NCBI RefSeq assembly: GCF_008693385.1
Contig: NZ_CP044065.1
Coordinates: forward strand, 3,657,501-3,718,293
Origin: Cupriavidus pauculus
GTDB lineage: Bacteria; Pseudomonadota; Gammaproteobacteria; Burkholderiales; Burkholderiaceae
Direction of reading: 5' to 3'
Length of the DNA: 60,793 bases
Below are positions 42,240 to 53,780 of this stretch, one piece after another. The notes under the pieces are model-generated. The model was not told where the DNA came from, made no database searches, and saw only the letters and a list, made by a program, of their open reading frames with translations. Position numbers and translations under genes: made by a program. The stretch's first letter is position 1; every line of letters starts with the position of its first letter.

Positions 42240-43430
42240 ATGGACTTTGACATGATCGAATCGGAGATGCAGGACGGCACCATCATCAAAGTGGTTGGCG
42301 TGGGTGGCGCGGGCGGTAACGCCGTGCAGCACATGATCAGCCGCGGCGTGCAGGGTGTGGAATTCATCTGCATGAACACCGACGCGCAGGCGCTGAAGCG
42401 TTCGACCGCTTCGCGCGTGCTGCAACTCGGCAACACGGGTCTCGGCGCCGGCGCCAAGCCGGAGGTCGGCCGCAATTGCGCCGAACAGGCGCGCGAGCAG
42501 ATCGCCGATGCGCTGCGTGGGGCGCACATGGTCTTCATCACTGCCGGCATGGGCGGCGGTACCGGTACGGGCGCGGCCCCGATCGTGGCGCAGGTGGCCA
42601 AGGACATGGGCATCCTGACGGTGGGCGTGGTCAGCAAGCCGTTCGAGTTCGAAGGCGCGCGCCGCGCGAAGGTCGCCGAGCATGGCTCGAGCGAGCTGGA
42701 GTCGTCGGTGGACTCGCTGATCGTCGTGCTGAACGAGAAGCTGTTCGAAGTCATGGGCGACGACGCCGAGATGGACAAGTGCTTCCAGTGCGCGGATGAC
42801 GTGCTGCACAACGCCGTGGCCGGCATCGCCGAGATCATCAATGTCGATGGTCTGGTGAACGTCGACTTCGAAGACGTGAAGACCGTCATGGGCGAGCAGG
42901 GCAAGGCCATGATGGGCACGGCAACCGTGTCCGGCGTGGACCGCGCGCGTCTGGCGGCCGAGCAGGCCGTGGCCAGCCCGCTGCTGGAAGGCGTCGATCT
43001 GTCGGGCGCGCGTGGCGTGCTCGTGAACATCACGGCCAGCCGCTCGCTCAAGCTGTCGGAAACCAAGGAAGTCATGAACACCATCCGCAGCTACGCCGCG
43101 GAAGATGCGACCGTGATCTTCGGTACGGTGTACGACGATTCGATGAGCGACGCGCTGCGCGTGACCGTGGTGGCCACGGGCCTGGGCCGCTCGGCCAAGA
43201 AGCAGCAGCCGATGACGCTGCTGAAGACCGGTACCGACAACAACCCGGTGCAGATGATGGCCGGCATGGTTGCCGCGCCGAGCCACGCGTCGCCGGACTA
43301 CAGCGGCCTGGACACGCCGGCGGTATGGCGTTCGTCGCGGGAATCGGCATCGGCCCACGTGGCCGCGCTGCAGGAGAAGGGCGTCGACACGTACGACATT
43401 CCCGCGTTCCTGCGCAAGCAGGCGGATTGA
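42240..43430 (+). CDS. ftsZ: Cell division protein FtsZ
   Basis: This 396-residue tubulin homologue forms the Z ring. The GTP-binding signature is GMGGGTGTGAAPIVAQ, with the T7 loop NVDGLVNVDFEDVKTVM. The conserved C-terminal peptide that binds FtsA and other partners is DIPAFLRKQAD at the very end, after a short variable linker. I chose the ATG at 42240 because GGAGG is five bases upstream; a GTG three bases earlier is less well placed. A tail-binding partner, ZapD, is encoded later in the window. Confidence 0.98.
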   Translation: MDFDMIESEMQDGTIIKVVGVGGAGGNAVQHMISRGVQGVEFICMNTDAQALKRSTASRVLQLGNTGLGAGAKPEVGRNCAEQAREQIADALRGAHMVFITAGMGGGTGTGAAPIVAQVAKDMGILTVGVVSKPFEFEGARRAKVAEHGSSELESSVDSLIVVLNEKLFEVMGDDAEMDKCFQCADDVLHNAVAGIAEIINVDGLVNVDFEDVKTVMGEQGKAMMGTATVSGVDRARLAAEQAVASPLLEGVDLSGARGVLVNITASRSLKLSETKEVMNTIRSYAAEDATVIFGTVYDDSMSDALRVTVVATGLGRSAKKQQPMTLLKTGTDNNPVQMMAGMVAAPSHASPDYSGLDTPAVWRSSRESASAHVAALQEKGVDTYDIPAFLRKQAD

Positions 43431-43489
43431 GTCGGGTCCGGCGGTGCCGCGCAGCGGCCGTGCCAGACAGAACGCGCCAGGCCCCAATG

Positions 43490-43528
43490 CGCGTGACATG
43501 AGCGCTCCCCATCCGCTCATGCCACGCG
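43490..43528. repeat. Long hairpin 60 bases after ftsZ
   Basis: Bases 43490-43504 pair with 43514-43528: six pairs, one A/C mismatch, then eight pairs (CATGAGCG with CGCTCATG) around a nine-base loop. It could terminate ftsZ transcription or protect its 3' end. Confidence 0.75.
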
Positions 43529-43708
43529 GGACCTGACTCGTCCTGACTTCGGCCGGCCGTCAAGCGACGCCGCAGGAAAAGCCTCCGTCCACATCCCGTT
43601 GCCGGGACGGGCGTGCCAAGTGGCCGCCTCCCCGGACTGTGCCCGCCCTGCCCGGCGGCGGGATGTTGTGCTGTCGTCGTTCGTTCGCCGAATCGCTCGC
43701 CGATCTTG

Positions 43709-43760
43709 TCCGCCCGGCATTCCGGTACGCTCCCCAGCGCGCCGGGATGCCGGGCGGACG
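43709..43760. repeat. 18-bp inverted repeat upstream of the peroxiredoxin gene
   Basis: GTCCGCCCGGCAT (43709-43721) is the exact reverse complement of 43748-43760. The pairing continues inward through a T-G wobble and CCGG/CCGG, and the loop holds a further CGCT/AGCG pair. It lies 108 bases before the peroxiredoxin start. Confidence 0.8.
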
Positions 43761-43867
43761 GCATTCCTGAAAACGTGTTTCAATTGCCACCCGCATGAGC
43801 GCCGCTTGGCCGGGGCCGCATCGGCCCCTATGATGCAGGCAGGCTTCCACCCGAAAGGACACTCCGC

Positions 43868-44374
43868 ATGATCGCCGTTGGTAACCGCGTGCCCGACGCC
43901 ACGCTTTATGAATTCTTCGAGGTCGAGACGGGCGGCTGCGCGCTCGGTCCCAATGCGTTTCCGGTGTCCGAACTGGTGAAGGGCCGCAAGGTGGTGGTGT
44001 TCGGCCTGCCCGGCGCGTTCACGCCGACCTGCTCGGCCAAGCATGTGCCCGGCTACGTCGCGCTGGCCGACGAGCTGCGCGCCGCCGGCGTCGACGAAAT
44101 CTGGTGCCACTCGGTCAACGATGCGTTCGTGATGGGCGCGTGGGGCCGCGAGCAGCAGGCTGGCGGCAAGGTCCGCATGATGGCCGACGGCGCCGCCGAA
44201 TGGGCTCGCGCGCTCGGTCTCGACCAGGATCTCGGCGGTCGCGGCCTGGGCGTGCGCGCCAAGCGCTACGCGATGATCGTCGATGATGGCGTGGTCACGC
44301 ATCTGGCCGTGGAAGGTCCGGGCGAATTCAAGGTCAGCAGTGCCGAAGCCATCCTCGAGGCGTTGCGCGGCTGA
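43868..44374 (+). CDS. Peroxiredoxin, Prx5 type
   Basis: This 168-residue thiol peroxidase reduces hydrogen peroxide and alkyl hydroperoxides. The peroxidatic Cys55 lies in the motif PGAFTPTCS, preceded by the conserved FGLPGAF. Further Prx5-type segments are IWCHSVNDAFVMGAWG and GLGVRAKRYAMIVDDGVV. Cys24 is not at the typical position of a resolving cysteine, so reduction by glutathione or glutaredoxin is likely. It sits between ftsZ and lpxC as in many Burkholderiales. Confidence 0.94.
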   Translation: MIAVGNRVPDATLYEFFEVETGGCALGPNAFPVSELVKGRKVVVFGLPGAFTPTCSAKHVPGYVALADELRAAGVDEIWCHSVNDAFVMGAWGREQQAGGKVRMMADGAAEWARALGLDQDLGGRGLGVRAKRYAMIVDDGVVTHLAVEGPGEFKVSSAEAILEALRG

Positions 44375-44388
44375 CACGGCCACCTGCA

Positions 44389-44411
44389 ATATTGTGATCT
44401 ATTCGCAATAT
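44389..44411. repeat. AT-rich inverted repeat after the peroxiredoxin gene
   Basis: ATATTGTG (44389-44396) and CGCAATAT (44404-44411) are reverse complements with one wobble position. They lie at the start of an AT-rich 183-base gap before lpxC, and may be a protein-binding site. Confidence 0.5.
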
Positions 44412-44475
44412 ATGACGGTATTGCTAACACCCCGAAACAAAGTGGTGCAGCGCAGTACACAGTGCGGTGGTAGTA

Positions 44476-44503
44476 TTGCGTTATTGAAAAGTAGGGCTAA
44501 TAG
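44476..44503 (+). promoter_or_regulatory. Candidate lpxC promoter
   Basis: TTGCGT (44476-44481) is separated by 16 bases from TAATAG (44498-44503) in the AT-rich gap. It would give a leader of about 48 bases. It overlaps the 5' arm of the leader fold at 44495-44538, so both cannot be used in the same RNA. Confidence 0.35.
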
Positions 44504-44538
44504 CTTTAAGCAATAGAAAGCTTAATGCAGGATTAGCC
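44495..44538 (+). promoter_or_regulatory. Two-part stem in the lpxC leader
   Basis: GGCTAATAGCTTT (44495-44507) can pair with AAAGCT (44517-44522) and, after a nine-base bulge, with ATTAGCC (44532-44538). The structure ends 19 bases before the lpxC start codon. Confidence 0.5.
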
Positions 44539-44557
44539 AGCCATCGTTGAGGCGGTC

Positions 44558-45475
44558 ATGCTCAAACAGCGCACCATCAAATCTCTCGTAAAGACCGTCG
44601 GTATCGGGTTGCATTCCGGCCGCAAGGTGACCTTGTCCCTGCGTCCCGCACCCGTCGATGCCGGTATCGTCTTCACCCGCGTCGATCTGCCCGAGCCGGT
44701 CGAGATTCCCGTCGCCGCGTCGGCCATCGGCGATACACGTCTCGCGTCCGTGCTGCAGAAGAACGGCGCGCGCGTCTCGACGGTCGAGCACCTGATGTCC
44801 GCCTGCGCGGGCCTCGGCATCGACAATCTCTATGTCGATGTGGACGCCGAGGAAATTCCGATCATGGACGGCAGCGCGGCCTCGTTCGTGTTCCTGCTCC
44901 AGTCGGCAGGCATCGAGGAGCAGTCGGCCGCCAAGCGTTTTATCCGCGTCAAGAAGGCCGTGGAAGTGCGTGAAGGCGACAAGCTTGCGCGCCTGGAACC
45001 GTTCTTCGGCTTCAAGCTCGCGTTCACGATCGACTTCCGCCACCCCGCAGTGGACAAGACGGGCCAGACGTTCTCGATCGACTTCGCCGACACCAGCTAC
45101 GTCCGCGAGATCGCGCGTGCCCGCACGTTCGGCTTTGCCCACGAAGTGGAAGCGCTGCGCGAGATGGGCCTGGCGCGTGGGGGCAGCCTCGACAATGCGA
45201 TCGTGCTGGACGAGCACCGCATGCTGAACAACGAGGAATTGCGCTACGGCGATGAATTCGTGCGCCACAAGATCCTCGATGCGATTGGCGATCTCTATGT
45301 CATCGGCCATCCGCTGATCGGCGCCTACGTCGCGCACAAGTCGGGCCACGGTCTCAACAACCAGCTGCTGCGTGCGTTGCTGGCGGACCAGGAAGCGTAC
45401 GAAATCGTGACGTTCGACAAGGTGGAGGACGCGCCGGTCGCGTTCCTGCCGCAGGTGCAGCCCGCCTTCGCCTGA
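44558..45475 (+). CDS. lpxC: UDP-3-O-acyl-N-acetylglucosamine deacetylase
   Basis: This 305-residue zinc enzyme carries out the committed step of lipid A synthesis. The zinc ligands are His78 in STVEHLMSA and the later pair in [10 protein letters not shown] (His and Asp), and the general-base region is [15 protein letters not shown]. The length is the usual one. It has GAGG before the ATG and a strong terminator behind, so it is a single transcription unit beyond the dcw cluster. Confidence 0.97.
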   Translation: MLKQRTIKSLVKTVGIGLHSGRKVTLSLRPAPVDAGIVFTRVDLPEPVEIPVAASAIGDTRLASVLQKNGARVSTVEHLMSACAGLGIDNLYVDVDAEEIPIMDGSAASFVFLLQSAGIEEQSAAKRFIRVKKAVEVREGDKLARLEPFFGFKLAFTIDFRHPAVDKTGQTFSIDFADTSYVREIARARTFGFAHEVEALREMGLARGGSLDNAIVLDEHRMLNNEELRYGDEFVRHKILDAIGDLYVIGHPLIGAYVAHKSGHGLNNQLLRALLADQEAYEIVTFDKVEDAPVAFLPQVQPAFA

Positions 45476-45494
45476 AGACCGGGTGCATGCCATC

Positions 45495-45525
45495 AAGGGC
45501 TCTCGTCACGAGAGCCCTTTTTTTT
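45495..45525 (+). terminator. Intrinsic terminator of lpxC
   Basis: An 11-bp perfect stem (45495-45505 with 45509-45519, loop TCA) is followed by eight T residues (45518-45525), 20 bases after the lpxC stop codon. Confidence 0.95.
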
Positions 45526-45654
45526 CGTCCGGCGCTGTGTCGCTTTGTATCGGCGATGCGATTCGCGGGAATGCGGGCAATTGCGAGCGAAGCGCGCGGT
45601 GGCGGCTGTCACCCTGATGCGGCCGCGCCAACCCGGCGCCCACACAGGACCCGC

Positions 45655-46533
45655 ATGTACGCCCGTATCCACGACACCACGCTCTTCTATGACATCGACG
45701 GCGCCGAGTACGACCCAGGCAACGGCGAACTTCTTCGCAAGCCGGTGCTCGTCGTGCTGCACGGCGGGCTCGGTTTCGACCATGCCTACCTGAAGCCCGG
45801 CCTCGGGCCGCTGCGCGACCACGCGCAACTGCTCTATGTCGATCTGCGTGGGCAGGGGCGCTCCGGCCGTCCGCCGCTCGAGACCTGCACGCTCGAGCAG
45901 ATGGCCGACGACGTGGCGGCGCTATGCGCGTCGCTGGGCCTCCCCTACGTCCACGTGTTCGGGCATTCGGCCGGCGGATTCGTCGCGATGCATCTCGCGC
46001 TGCGCCACCCGGCGCTCGTCGCGGGCATGATCCTGTGCGGCAGTTCGCCGACCGTACAGCCGATTACCGAGGAGGAAGGCGCCGAGCCCGCGCCGTCGCT
46101 GGCGTCGCGCGCGGGCCCCGGGACGCTCGCGGTGGCCGGCCGCGTGTTCGGTGGCGACATCAGCGACGAGAGCGTGGCCGACTTCTTTCGCGAGGTCGGG
46201 CCGTTCTACGCGGCGCCCGACCATATGCATGTGCCGCCGCGGCTGACGGCGCTGAGCGCAATGGACGTCCCGATGATGCGGCACTTCATGACGGCGCTCG
46301 CGCCGGGATACGACCTGCGGCCGCGCCTGGGCGGGATCGCGGCGCGCGTGCTGGTGATCGTCGGACGGGAAGACTGGGTATGCCCGCCGCGTGCCGGCCG
46401 GGCGCTCGCGCGCGGGATTCCGGGCGCGCGGCTGGTCGTGCTCGAAGACGCGGGGCACTTCACGTTCTCGGAGGCGCCTGCGGCGTTCCTCGACGCGGTG
46501 GCCAGCTTTCTGCCGCCGGCCGCGGCCGCATAG
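45655..46533 (+). CDS. Alpha/beta hydrolase
   Basis: This 292-residue protein of the alpha/beta hydrolase fold (AB hydrolase 1, proline iminopeptidase/haloperoxidase-like) shows the oxyanion region VVLHGGLGFDH, the nucleophile elbow GHSAGG, the acid in GREDWVCPP and the catalytic histidine in DAGHFTFSE. No signal peptide is evident. I placed the start at 45655 because similarity begins there (MYARIHDTTLFYDIDG); upstream codons have no family similarity and overlap the lpxC terminator. The gene is inserted between lpxC and dciA. Substrate unknown. Confidence 0.88.
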   Translation: MYARIHDTTLFYDIDGAEYDPGNGELLRKPVLVVLHGGLGFDHAYLKPGLGPLRDHAQLLYVDLRGQGRSGRPPLETCTLEQMADDVAALCASLGLPYVHVFGHSAGGFVAMHLALRHPALVAGMILCGSSPTVQPITEEEGAEPAPSLASRAGPGTLAVAGRVFGGDISDESVADFFREVGPFYAAPDHMHVPPRLTALSAMDVPMMRHFMTALAPGYDLRPRLGGIAARVLVIVGREDWVCPPRAGRALARGIPGARLVVLEDAGHFTFSEAPAAFLDAVASFLPPAAAA

Positions 46534-46541
46534 CGGCCGAA

Positions 46542-46563
46542 GGGGGAAGGGGAAGGGGAAGGG
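46542..46563 (+). other. G-quadruplex-type motif at a convergent gene junction
   Basis: Four G runs of 5, 4, 4 and 3 bases are separated each time by AA. This meets the standard G3+N1-7 four-tract rule. It fills most of the 38-base gap between the convergent hydrolase and dciA stop codons. Confidence 0.7.
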
Positions 46564-46567
46564 AGAA

Positions 46568-46579
46568 GGCGCTAGCGCC
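46568..46579. repeat. Perfect 12-base palindrome over the dciA stop codon
   Basis: GGCGCTAGCGCC is fully self-complementary. It contains the dciA stop codon (TAG on the minus strand at 46572-46574) and follows the G-rich motif by four bases. Confidence 0.85.
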
Positions 46580-47087
46580 GGCCGTGCCGCGCCAGCAGCG
46601 CATCGACGGCCGCCTTCAGCGGCGAGTCCGGCAGGCTGCGCGACAGCTGGTCCATGCTGGAGAGGCCCAGCGGCGTCATGTCGCGCTGGCGCTGCCGCAC
46701 GACAGGGCCCGTGTCCCAGTCTCCGCGCCCGGCCTCAGGTTGTACCCGTACCCGGATTGCGGTAACCTGCGAGCCCCGCTGCTGCAGCCGGGCAAGTAAC
46801 GTCGGCGCCACCTGGCGCACGCGCGCCGCCGCGGCGCCGTGGGCGGCCAGCAGCAGCAAGGTGTGCTCCGACTGCGGTCCACGGTTGTCGTGCTTGATGC
46901 CGGCCACCGAGATGCCCGACCGCAGGCCCTGCAGGCCTTGTGGCAGCAGCGACAGGACTTCCGCTTCCAATGACGCCAGATCCCGCGCCGTCCGCATCAG
47001 GGACGACACCGGACCGGCTTTTTCCAGCCAGTCGTTCAGCGGCTTGGCGGCCTGCGTCTGGAGCGCGTGGTGTGTGAACATTCGCAT
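46572..47087 (-). CDS. dciA: DUF721/DciA family protein (probable replicative helicase loader)
   Basis: This 171-residue protein matches the DUF721/DciA family. The N-terminus (HHALQTQAAKPLNDWLEKAG) and the region HTLLLLAAHGAAAARVRQVAPTLLARLQQRG fit the KH-like DciA fold that loads DnaB helicase in bacteria lacking DnaC/DnaI. The C-terminal part (SSMDQLSRSLPDSPLKAALDALL-like) is the short helical tail. I placed the start at the ATG at 47087; an upstream start at 47144 would add 19 residues without similarity. It is divergent from the M23 peptidase gene. Confidence 0.85.
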   Translation of the reverse strand: MRMFTHHALQTQAAKPLNDWLEKAGPVSSLMRTARDLASLEAEVLSLLPQGLQGLRSGISVAGIKHDNRGPQSEHTLLLLAAHGAAAARVRQVAPTLLARLQQRGSQVTAIRVRVQPEAGRGDWDTGPVVRQRQRDMTPLGLSSMDQLSRSLPDSPLKAAVDALLARHGRR

Positions 47088-47185
47088 GCCGTGAATTCTA
47101 GCGTGCAATCCGGTGCCCACGAGAGCGCCGGAGCATGCCGGCATGCATGCCCGGTCGCCGGGCCTTGGTCGGAAGGGGTAATGTC

Positions 47186-48109
47186 ATGCAGGTCATCATG
47201 GTGCATCCGCGCGGCACGCGCGTGCTGCGGTTCGAGCTGACGCGTCTGCGCGTCGCGCTGGCGCTCGTGCTGATGTGCGCGGTCGTGGCCGCCGTCTCGT
47301 CGGGGCTCACGTGGCTGTTCGCGAGCCGGACCGCTGGGACCTCCGCGGTCGCGCGCGACAACGACTATCTGCGCGAGAACCTGGCCGTCATGGCCACGCG
47401 GGTCGGCGAACTGCAGGCGCGCATGGTGCGCCTCGACGCGCTCGGGGAGCGCGTCTCCGGCCTCGCGGGAATCTCGCCGCAGGATTTCGACTTCCGCCAT
47501 GTGCCGCCCCGCGGCGGCCCGGAGCGCCCGGCCAGGTCGTCCGGCTCGGCATCGTCCGACCTCACGCTGCCCGACCTCGATGCCGCGCTGCGCCAGCTCG
47601 GCGAGGACGCCGACCACCGCGCCGACTACTTCAACGTCGTCGAGACCACGCTGCAGGACCGCCAGCTGAGCGACAAGCGCCTGCCGCGCGTGATGCCGGT
47701 GGCGACCGGATACAACGCCTCGAGCTTCGGCGCCCGCATCGACCCGTTCTCGGGCCGGCGCGTGCAGCACGACGGCGTGGACTTCGCCGCGCCGGCCGGC
47801 ACGCCGATCGTCGCCGCGGCGGGCGGCGTGGTGGTGGCGCAGGAGTGGCACCACGAGTACGGCAATATGATCGACATCGACCACGGCAACGGCCTCAAGA
47901 CGCGTTATGCGCACGTTTCGCGCTCGCTGGTCAGGAACGGCGACCTCGTCCGCGCGGGCCAGAATATCGCGCAGGTGGGCAGTACGGGCCGCTCCACGGG
48001 GGCGCATCTGCACTTCGAAGTGCACGTCGATGGCCAGGCGCGCAATCCGGCAGGTTTTCTGATGACGGCGACGGCGCCCACGCCGACCGACCGTGCGGCC
48101 ATCCGCTAG
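47186..48109 (+). CDS. M23 family metallopeptidase
   Basis: This 307-residue protein has a short cytoplasmic start, one membrane anchor (VALALVLMCAVVAAVSSGL), a coiled-coil segment, and a C-terminal LytM domain. The zinc site is complete: HDGVDFAAPAGTPI (His-x-Gly-x-Asp) and HLHFEV, so it should be an active endopeptidase on periplasmic peptidoglycan. GGAAGGGG precedes the start. It lies next to secA and dciA as in other Burkholderiales. Confidence 0.92.
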   Translation: MQVIMVHPRGTRVLRFELTRLRVALALVLMCAVVAAVSSGLTWLFASRTAGTSAVARDNDYLRENLAVMATRVGELQARMVRLDALGERVSGLAGISPQDFDFRHVPPRGGPERPARSSGSASSDLTLPDLDAALRQLGEDADHRADYFNVVETTLQDRQLSDKRLPRVMPVATGYNASSFGARIDPFSGRRVQHDGVDFAAPAGTPIVAAAGGVVVAQEWHHEYGNMIDIDHGNGLKTRYAHVSRSLVRNGDLVRAGQNIAQVGSTGRSTGAHLHFEVHVDGQARNPAGFLMTATAPTPTDRAAIR

Positions 48110-48177
48110 GTAGTGAACCCGGCTCCCGGGGTTACGTCAAACCGGGGTGGCAAGGGCCGGGCCGCGCCTCGGGCGCG

Positions 48178-48186
48178 TGATAAACT
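48178..48186 (+). promoter_or_regulatory. Candidate extended -10 for secA
   Basis: TGATAAACT fits the extended -10 pattern (TG-N-TAAACT) in the 176-base gap before secA. No good -35 was seen. It would give a leader of about 90 bases. Confidence 0.3.
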
Positions 48187-48285
48187 CGGCGTTTCGCGCC
48201 AGTTTTTTCCAGCGCCAACGTTTCCAATGTCTCGCGCCGCCGATCGCAGCTTCAACCGACCGGCGCGCGCAGGTGAAAGCACTCG

Positions 48286-51078
<2,793 letters not shown>

Positions 51079-51112
51079 TCCCGCTCTGACCGCAGGTCCC
51101 GTAGAACACGTT

Positions 51113-51135
51113 CATGCCCGCGCGATGCGGGCATG
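51113..51135 (+). terminator. Hairpin after secA
   Basis: CATGCCCGC (51113-51121) pairs with GCGGGCATG (51127-51135) around a five-base loop. Only two T residues follow, so it would be a weak terminator. It lies between secA and argJ. Confidence 0.4.
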
Positions 51136-51178
51136 TTCGTCAGTAGCACTCAGAACAATCTTCGCAGAGGTATCGCAC

Positions 51179-52405
51179 ATGGCCGTCAACCTTCCGCTGC
51201 CGCAGGCAGAAAACCTGAAATCCGTGGCCGGCGTCGAGCTCGGCTGGGCCGAGGCAGGCATCCGCAAGGCCAACCGCAAGGACGTGCTCGTGGTCCGCGT
51301 GGCCGAGGGCAGCACGGTGGCAGGCGTGTTCACGCAGAACCGTTTCTGCGCGGCGCCCGTTCAGGTGTGCCGCGAACATCTGGCCGCGGGCAAGGGGATT
51401 CGCGCGCTCGTGGTGAACACGGGCAATGCCAACGCCGGCACCGGCGAGCCGGGCCTCGTGGCCGCGCGCGCGACGTGCGATGCGGTGGCCGCCCAGCTCG
51501 GTATCCGGGCGGACCAGGTGCTGCCGTTCTCGACCGGCGTCATCCTCGAGCCGCTGCCCGTGGATCGGCTCACCGCCGGCCTGCCGGCCGCGATCGCCAA
51601 CGCCAGGCCGGACAACTGGCTCGCGGCCGCCGAGGCGATCATGACGACCGACACGCAGCCGAAGGCGGCATCGCGGACGGTGCAGATCGACGGCAAGACC
51701 GTGACGCTGAGCGGCATCAGCAAGGGCGCGGGCATGATTCGCCCGAACATGGCGACGATGCTCGGCTTTATCGCGATGGACGCGGGCGTGGCGCAGCCTG
51801 TGCTGCAGCAGCTCGTGTCGCACGCGGCCGACCACTCGTTCAACAGCATCACGATCGATGGCGACACCTCGACCAACGACTCGTTCGTGCTCATCGCGAC
51901 GGGCAAGTCGGGCGTGACCATCGGGCAGGCCGACGGCGCCGCATTCGCCGCGCTGAAGGAGGCCGTGACCTCGCTGGCGCAGGAGCTCGCGCAGATGATC
52001 GTGCGCGACGGCGAGGGCGCTACCAAGCTGATGACGATTCGCGTCGAAGGCGGCAATAGCGTGGCCGAGTGCCGCCAGATCGCGTACGCGATCGCGCACT
52101 CGCCGCTGGTCAAGACCGCGTTCTACGCATCGGACCCCAATCTGGGCCGTATCCTGGCCGCGATCGGCTATGCCGGCGTGAACGACCTCGACGTGAACCG
52201 CGTGAACCTGTGGCTGGACGACGTCTGGGTCGCGCGCGACGGTGGCCGCAATCCCGACTACCGGGAAGAGGACGGCCAGCGCGTGATGAAGCAGGCCGAG
52301 ATCACGGTACGCGTGGCACTGGGCCGCGGCAACGCCGAGGCCACCGTGTGGACCTGCGACCTGTCGCACGACTACGTGTCCATCAACGCCGATTACCGCT
52401 CCTGA
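51179..52405 (+). CDS. argJ: Bifunctional glutamate N-acetyltransferase/amino-acid acetyltransferase
   Basis: This 408-residue enzyme recycles the acetyl group in arginine synthesis (ornithine acetyltransferase family). The autocleavage site is the Thr in [12 protein letters not shown], giving alpha and beta chains. Other motifs are [29 protein letters not shown] and [16 protein letters not shown] chose the ATG at 51179 with AGAGG upstream, since the N-terminus MAVNLPLP fits the family; an in-frame ATG at 51125 lies in the secA hairpin. Confidence 0.96.
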   Translation: MAVNLPLPQAENLKSVAGVELGWAEAGIRKANRKDVLVVRVAEGSTVAGVFTQNRFCAAPVQVCREHLAAGKGIRALVVNTGNANAGTGEPGLVAARATCDAVAAQLGIRADQVLPFSTGVILEPLPVDRLTAGLPAAIANARPDNWLAAAEAIMTTDTQPKAASRTVQIDGKTVTLSGISKGAGMIRPNMATMLGFIAMDAGVAQPVLQQLVSHAADHSFNSITIDGDTSTNDSFVLIATGKSGVTIGQADGAAFAALKEAVTSLAQELAQMIVRDGEGATKLMTIRVEGGNSVAECRQIAYAIAHSPLVKTAFYASDPNLGRILAAIGYAGVNDLDVNRVNLWLDDVWVARDGGRNPDYREEDGQRVMKQAEITVRVALGRGNAEATVWTCDLSHDYVSINADYRS

Positions 52406-52424
52406 TCTTTCCATTCGCCCCGCC

Positions 52425-53303
52425 ATGTCCGACCTTGCCAATCGCCTCGACGCCTTTCTCGCCCGACTCGAACAATGGCTGCCGCCGCAGCTGACCGACG
52501 CCGACTGGCAGGAGGCGGTCGCATTCCGCTGGCGCAAGCGGCAGAGCCTGTTCGGCAATATCGGCTATCTGCAGGCGATCAAACAGCTGCCGCCGATCCA
52601 TCTGGACGACCTCAAGAACATCGAGCGCCAGAAGGATGCCATCGTGGCCAACACGCGCCAGTTCGTGAACCGCCTGCCGGCCAACAACGTGCTGCTGACG
52701 GGCGCGCGCGGCACCGGCAAGTCGTCGCTGATCAAGGCCTGCCTCAATGCCTACGTGAAGGACGGCCTGCGGCTGGTCGAGGTGGACAAGGACGACCTCG
52801 GCGACCTCGGCGATATCGTCGAGCAGCTGTCGCAGCGTCCCGAACGCTTCGTGATCTTCTGCGACGACCTGTCGTTCGAGGATGGCGAGTCGGGCTACAA
52901 GTCGCTGAAGTCGGCGCTCGACGGCTCGGTGGCCGCGCAGTCGGACAACGTGCTGATCTACGCCACGTCCAACCGCCGCCACCTGCTGCCCGAGTACATG
53001 AAGGACAACGAGACCTACCGGCATACCGACGATGGCGAGATCCATCCGGGCGAAGTGGTCGAGGAAAAGATCTCGCTGTCCGAGCGCTTCGGGCTGTGGC
53101 TGTCGTTCTACCCGCCCAAGCAGGACGAATACCTGGCCATCGTCGGCCACTGGCTGTCGCACTTCGGCTGCACCGAGGAAGACATTGCCGCGGCGCGCGG
53201 CGATGCGCTCGTGTGGGCGCTCGAGCGCGGTTCGCGGTCCGGCCGTGTGGCGTGGCAGTTCGCGCGCGACTGGGGCGGCAAGCACGGCAAGCCGTACGCA
53301 TGA
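52425..53303 (+). CDS. DUF815 family AAA+ ATPase
   Basis: This 292-residue protein is an AAA+ type ATPase of the DUF815 family. Walker A is GARGTGKSS at residues 93-101, Walker B reads FVIFCDDLSF, and the sensor region is IYATSNRRHLLPEYM. A motif EKISLSERFGLWLSFYPPKQ is strongly conserved in the family. No function is established. It starts 19 bases after argJ and its stop overlaps the next start (ATGA), so it is co-translated with the Nudix protein. Confidence 0.9.
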   Translation: MSDLANRLDAFLARLEQWLPPQLTDADWQEAVAFRWRKRQSLFGNIGYLQAIKQLPPIHLDDLKNIERQKDAIVANTRQFVNRLPANNVLLTGARGTGKSSLIKACLNAYVKDGLRLVEVDKDDLGDLGDIVEQLSQRPERFVIFCDDLSFEDGESGYKSLKSALDGSVAAQSDNVLIYATSNRRHLLPEYMKDNETYRHTDDGEIHPGEVVEEKISLSERFGLWLSFYPPKQDEYLAIVGHWLSHFGCTEEDIAAARGDALVWALERGSRSGRVAWQFARDWGGKHGKPYA

Positions 53304-53734
53304 GCGGCGACATGACGGGGCAGCCCGCGCAGCCGCGCAAGGTCACGGAAGTCGCCGTCGGCGTGATGGTGCAGCCGGACGGGCGTTTCCTGCTGGCGCA
53401 GCGGCCGGCGGGCAAGCCATACGAAGGCTACTGGGAATTCCCTGGCGGCAAGCTGGAGCCGGGCGAGTCGGTCGAGGCGGCGCTTGCGCGCGAGCTCCAC
53501 GAGGAGCTCGGGCTCGACGTGCTGCAAAGCGAGCAGTGGCGCGTGCTCGAACACGATTACCCGCACGCCTATGTGCGGCTGTATTTCTGCAAGGTCACGG
53601 CATGGCGGGGGGAGCCCGTCGGCCGTGAGGGCCAGGCATTCGCCTGGCAATCGGTACCCGTGGCGGTCACGCCGCTGTTGCCGGCCACGATTCCCGTGGT
53701 CGAATGGCTCGCGGAGGAAGCAGCAAGTCGTTGA
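53300..53734 (+). CDS. Nudix hydrolase, MutT-like
   Basis: This 144-residue protein carries a complete Nudix box at residues 50-72 (GKLEPGESVEAALARELHEE and the closing LGL), with the catalytic REL-HEEL glutamates. The surroundings FLLAQRPAGKPYEGYWEFPG are typical of MutT, which removes 8-oxo-dGTP from the nucleotide pool. The start overlaps the stop of the DUF815 gene. MutT identity is likely but not certain. Confidence 0.9.
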   Translation: MSGDMTGQPAQPRKVTEVAVGVMVQPDGRFLLAQRPAGKPYEGYWEFPGGKLEPGESVEAALARELHEELGLDVLQSEQWRVLEHDYPHAYVRLYFCKVTAWRGEPVGREGQAFAWQSVPVAVTPLLPATIPVVEWLAEEAASR

Positions 53735-53780
53735 AACGCGCCGGGCAGAGCGCGCTTTCCACTACCACCGGAGTGTCCGC

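Larger units (their letters stand above)
43431..43867. other. Gene-free region after ftsZ with two long hairpins
   Basis: These 437 bases between ftsZ and the peroxiredoxin gene show no convincing coding frame. They contain two strong inverted repeats (43490-43528 and 43709-43760), neither followed by a T run. A ribosome binding site for the next gene is at GAAAGGA just before 43862. Confidence 0.7.

Noticed and set aside
43709..43760. 18-bp inverted repeat considered as a terminator
   Set aside because: No T run follows on either strand and no gene ends directly before it, so it is reported only as a hairpin.
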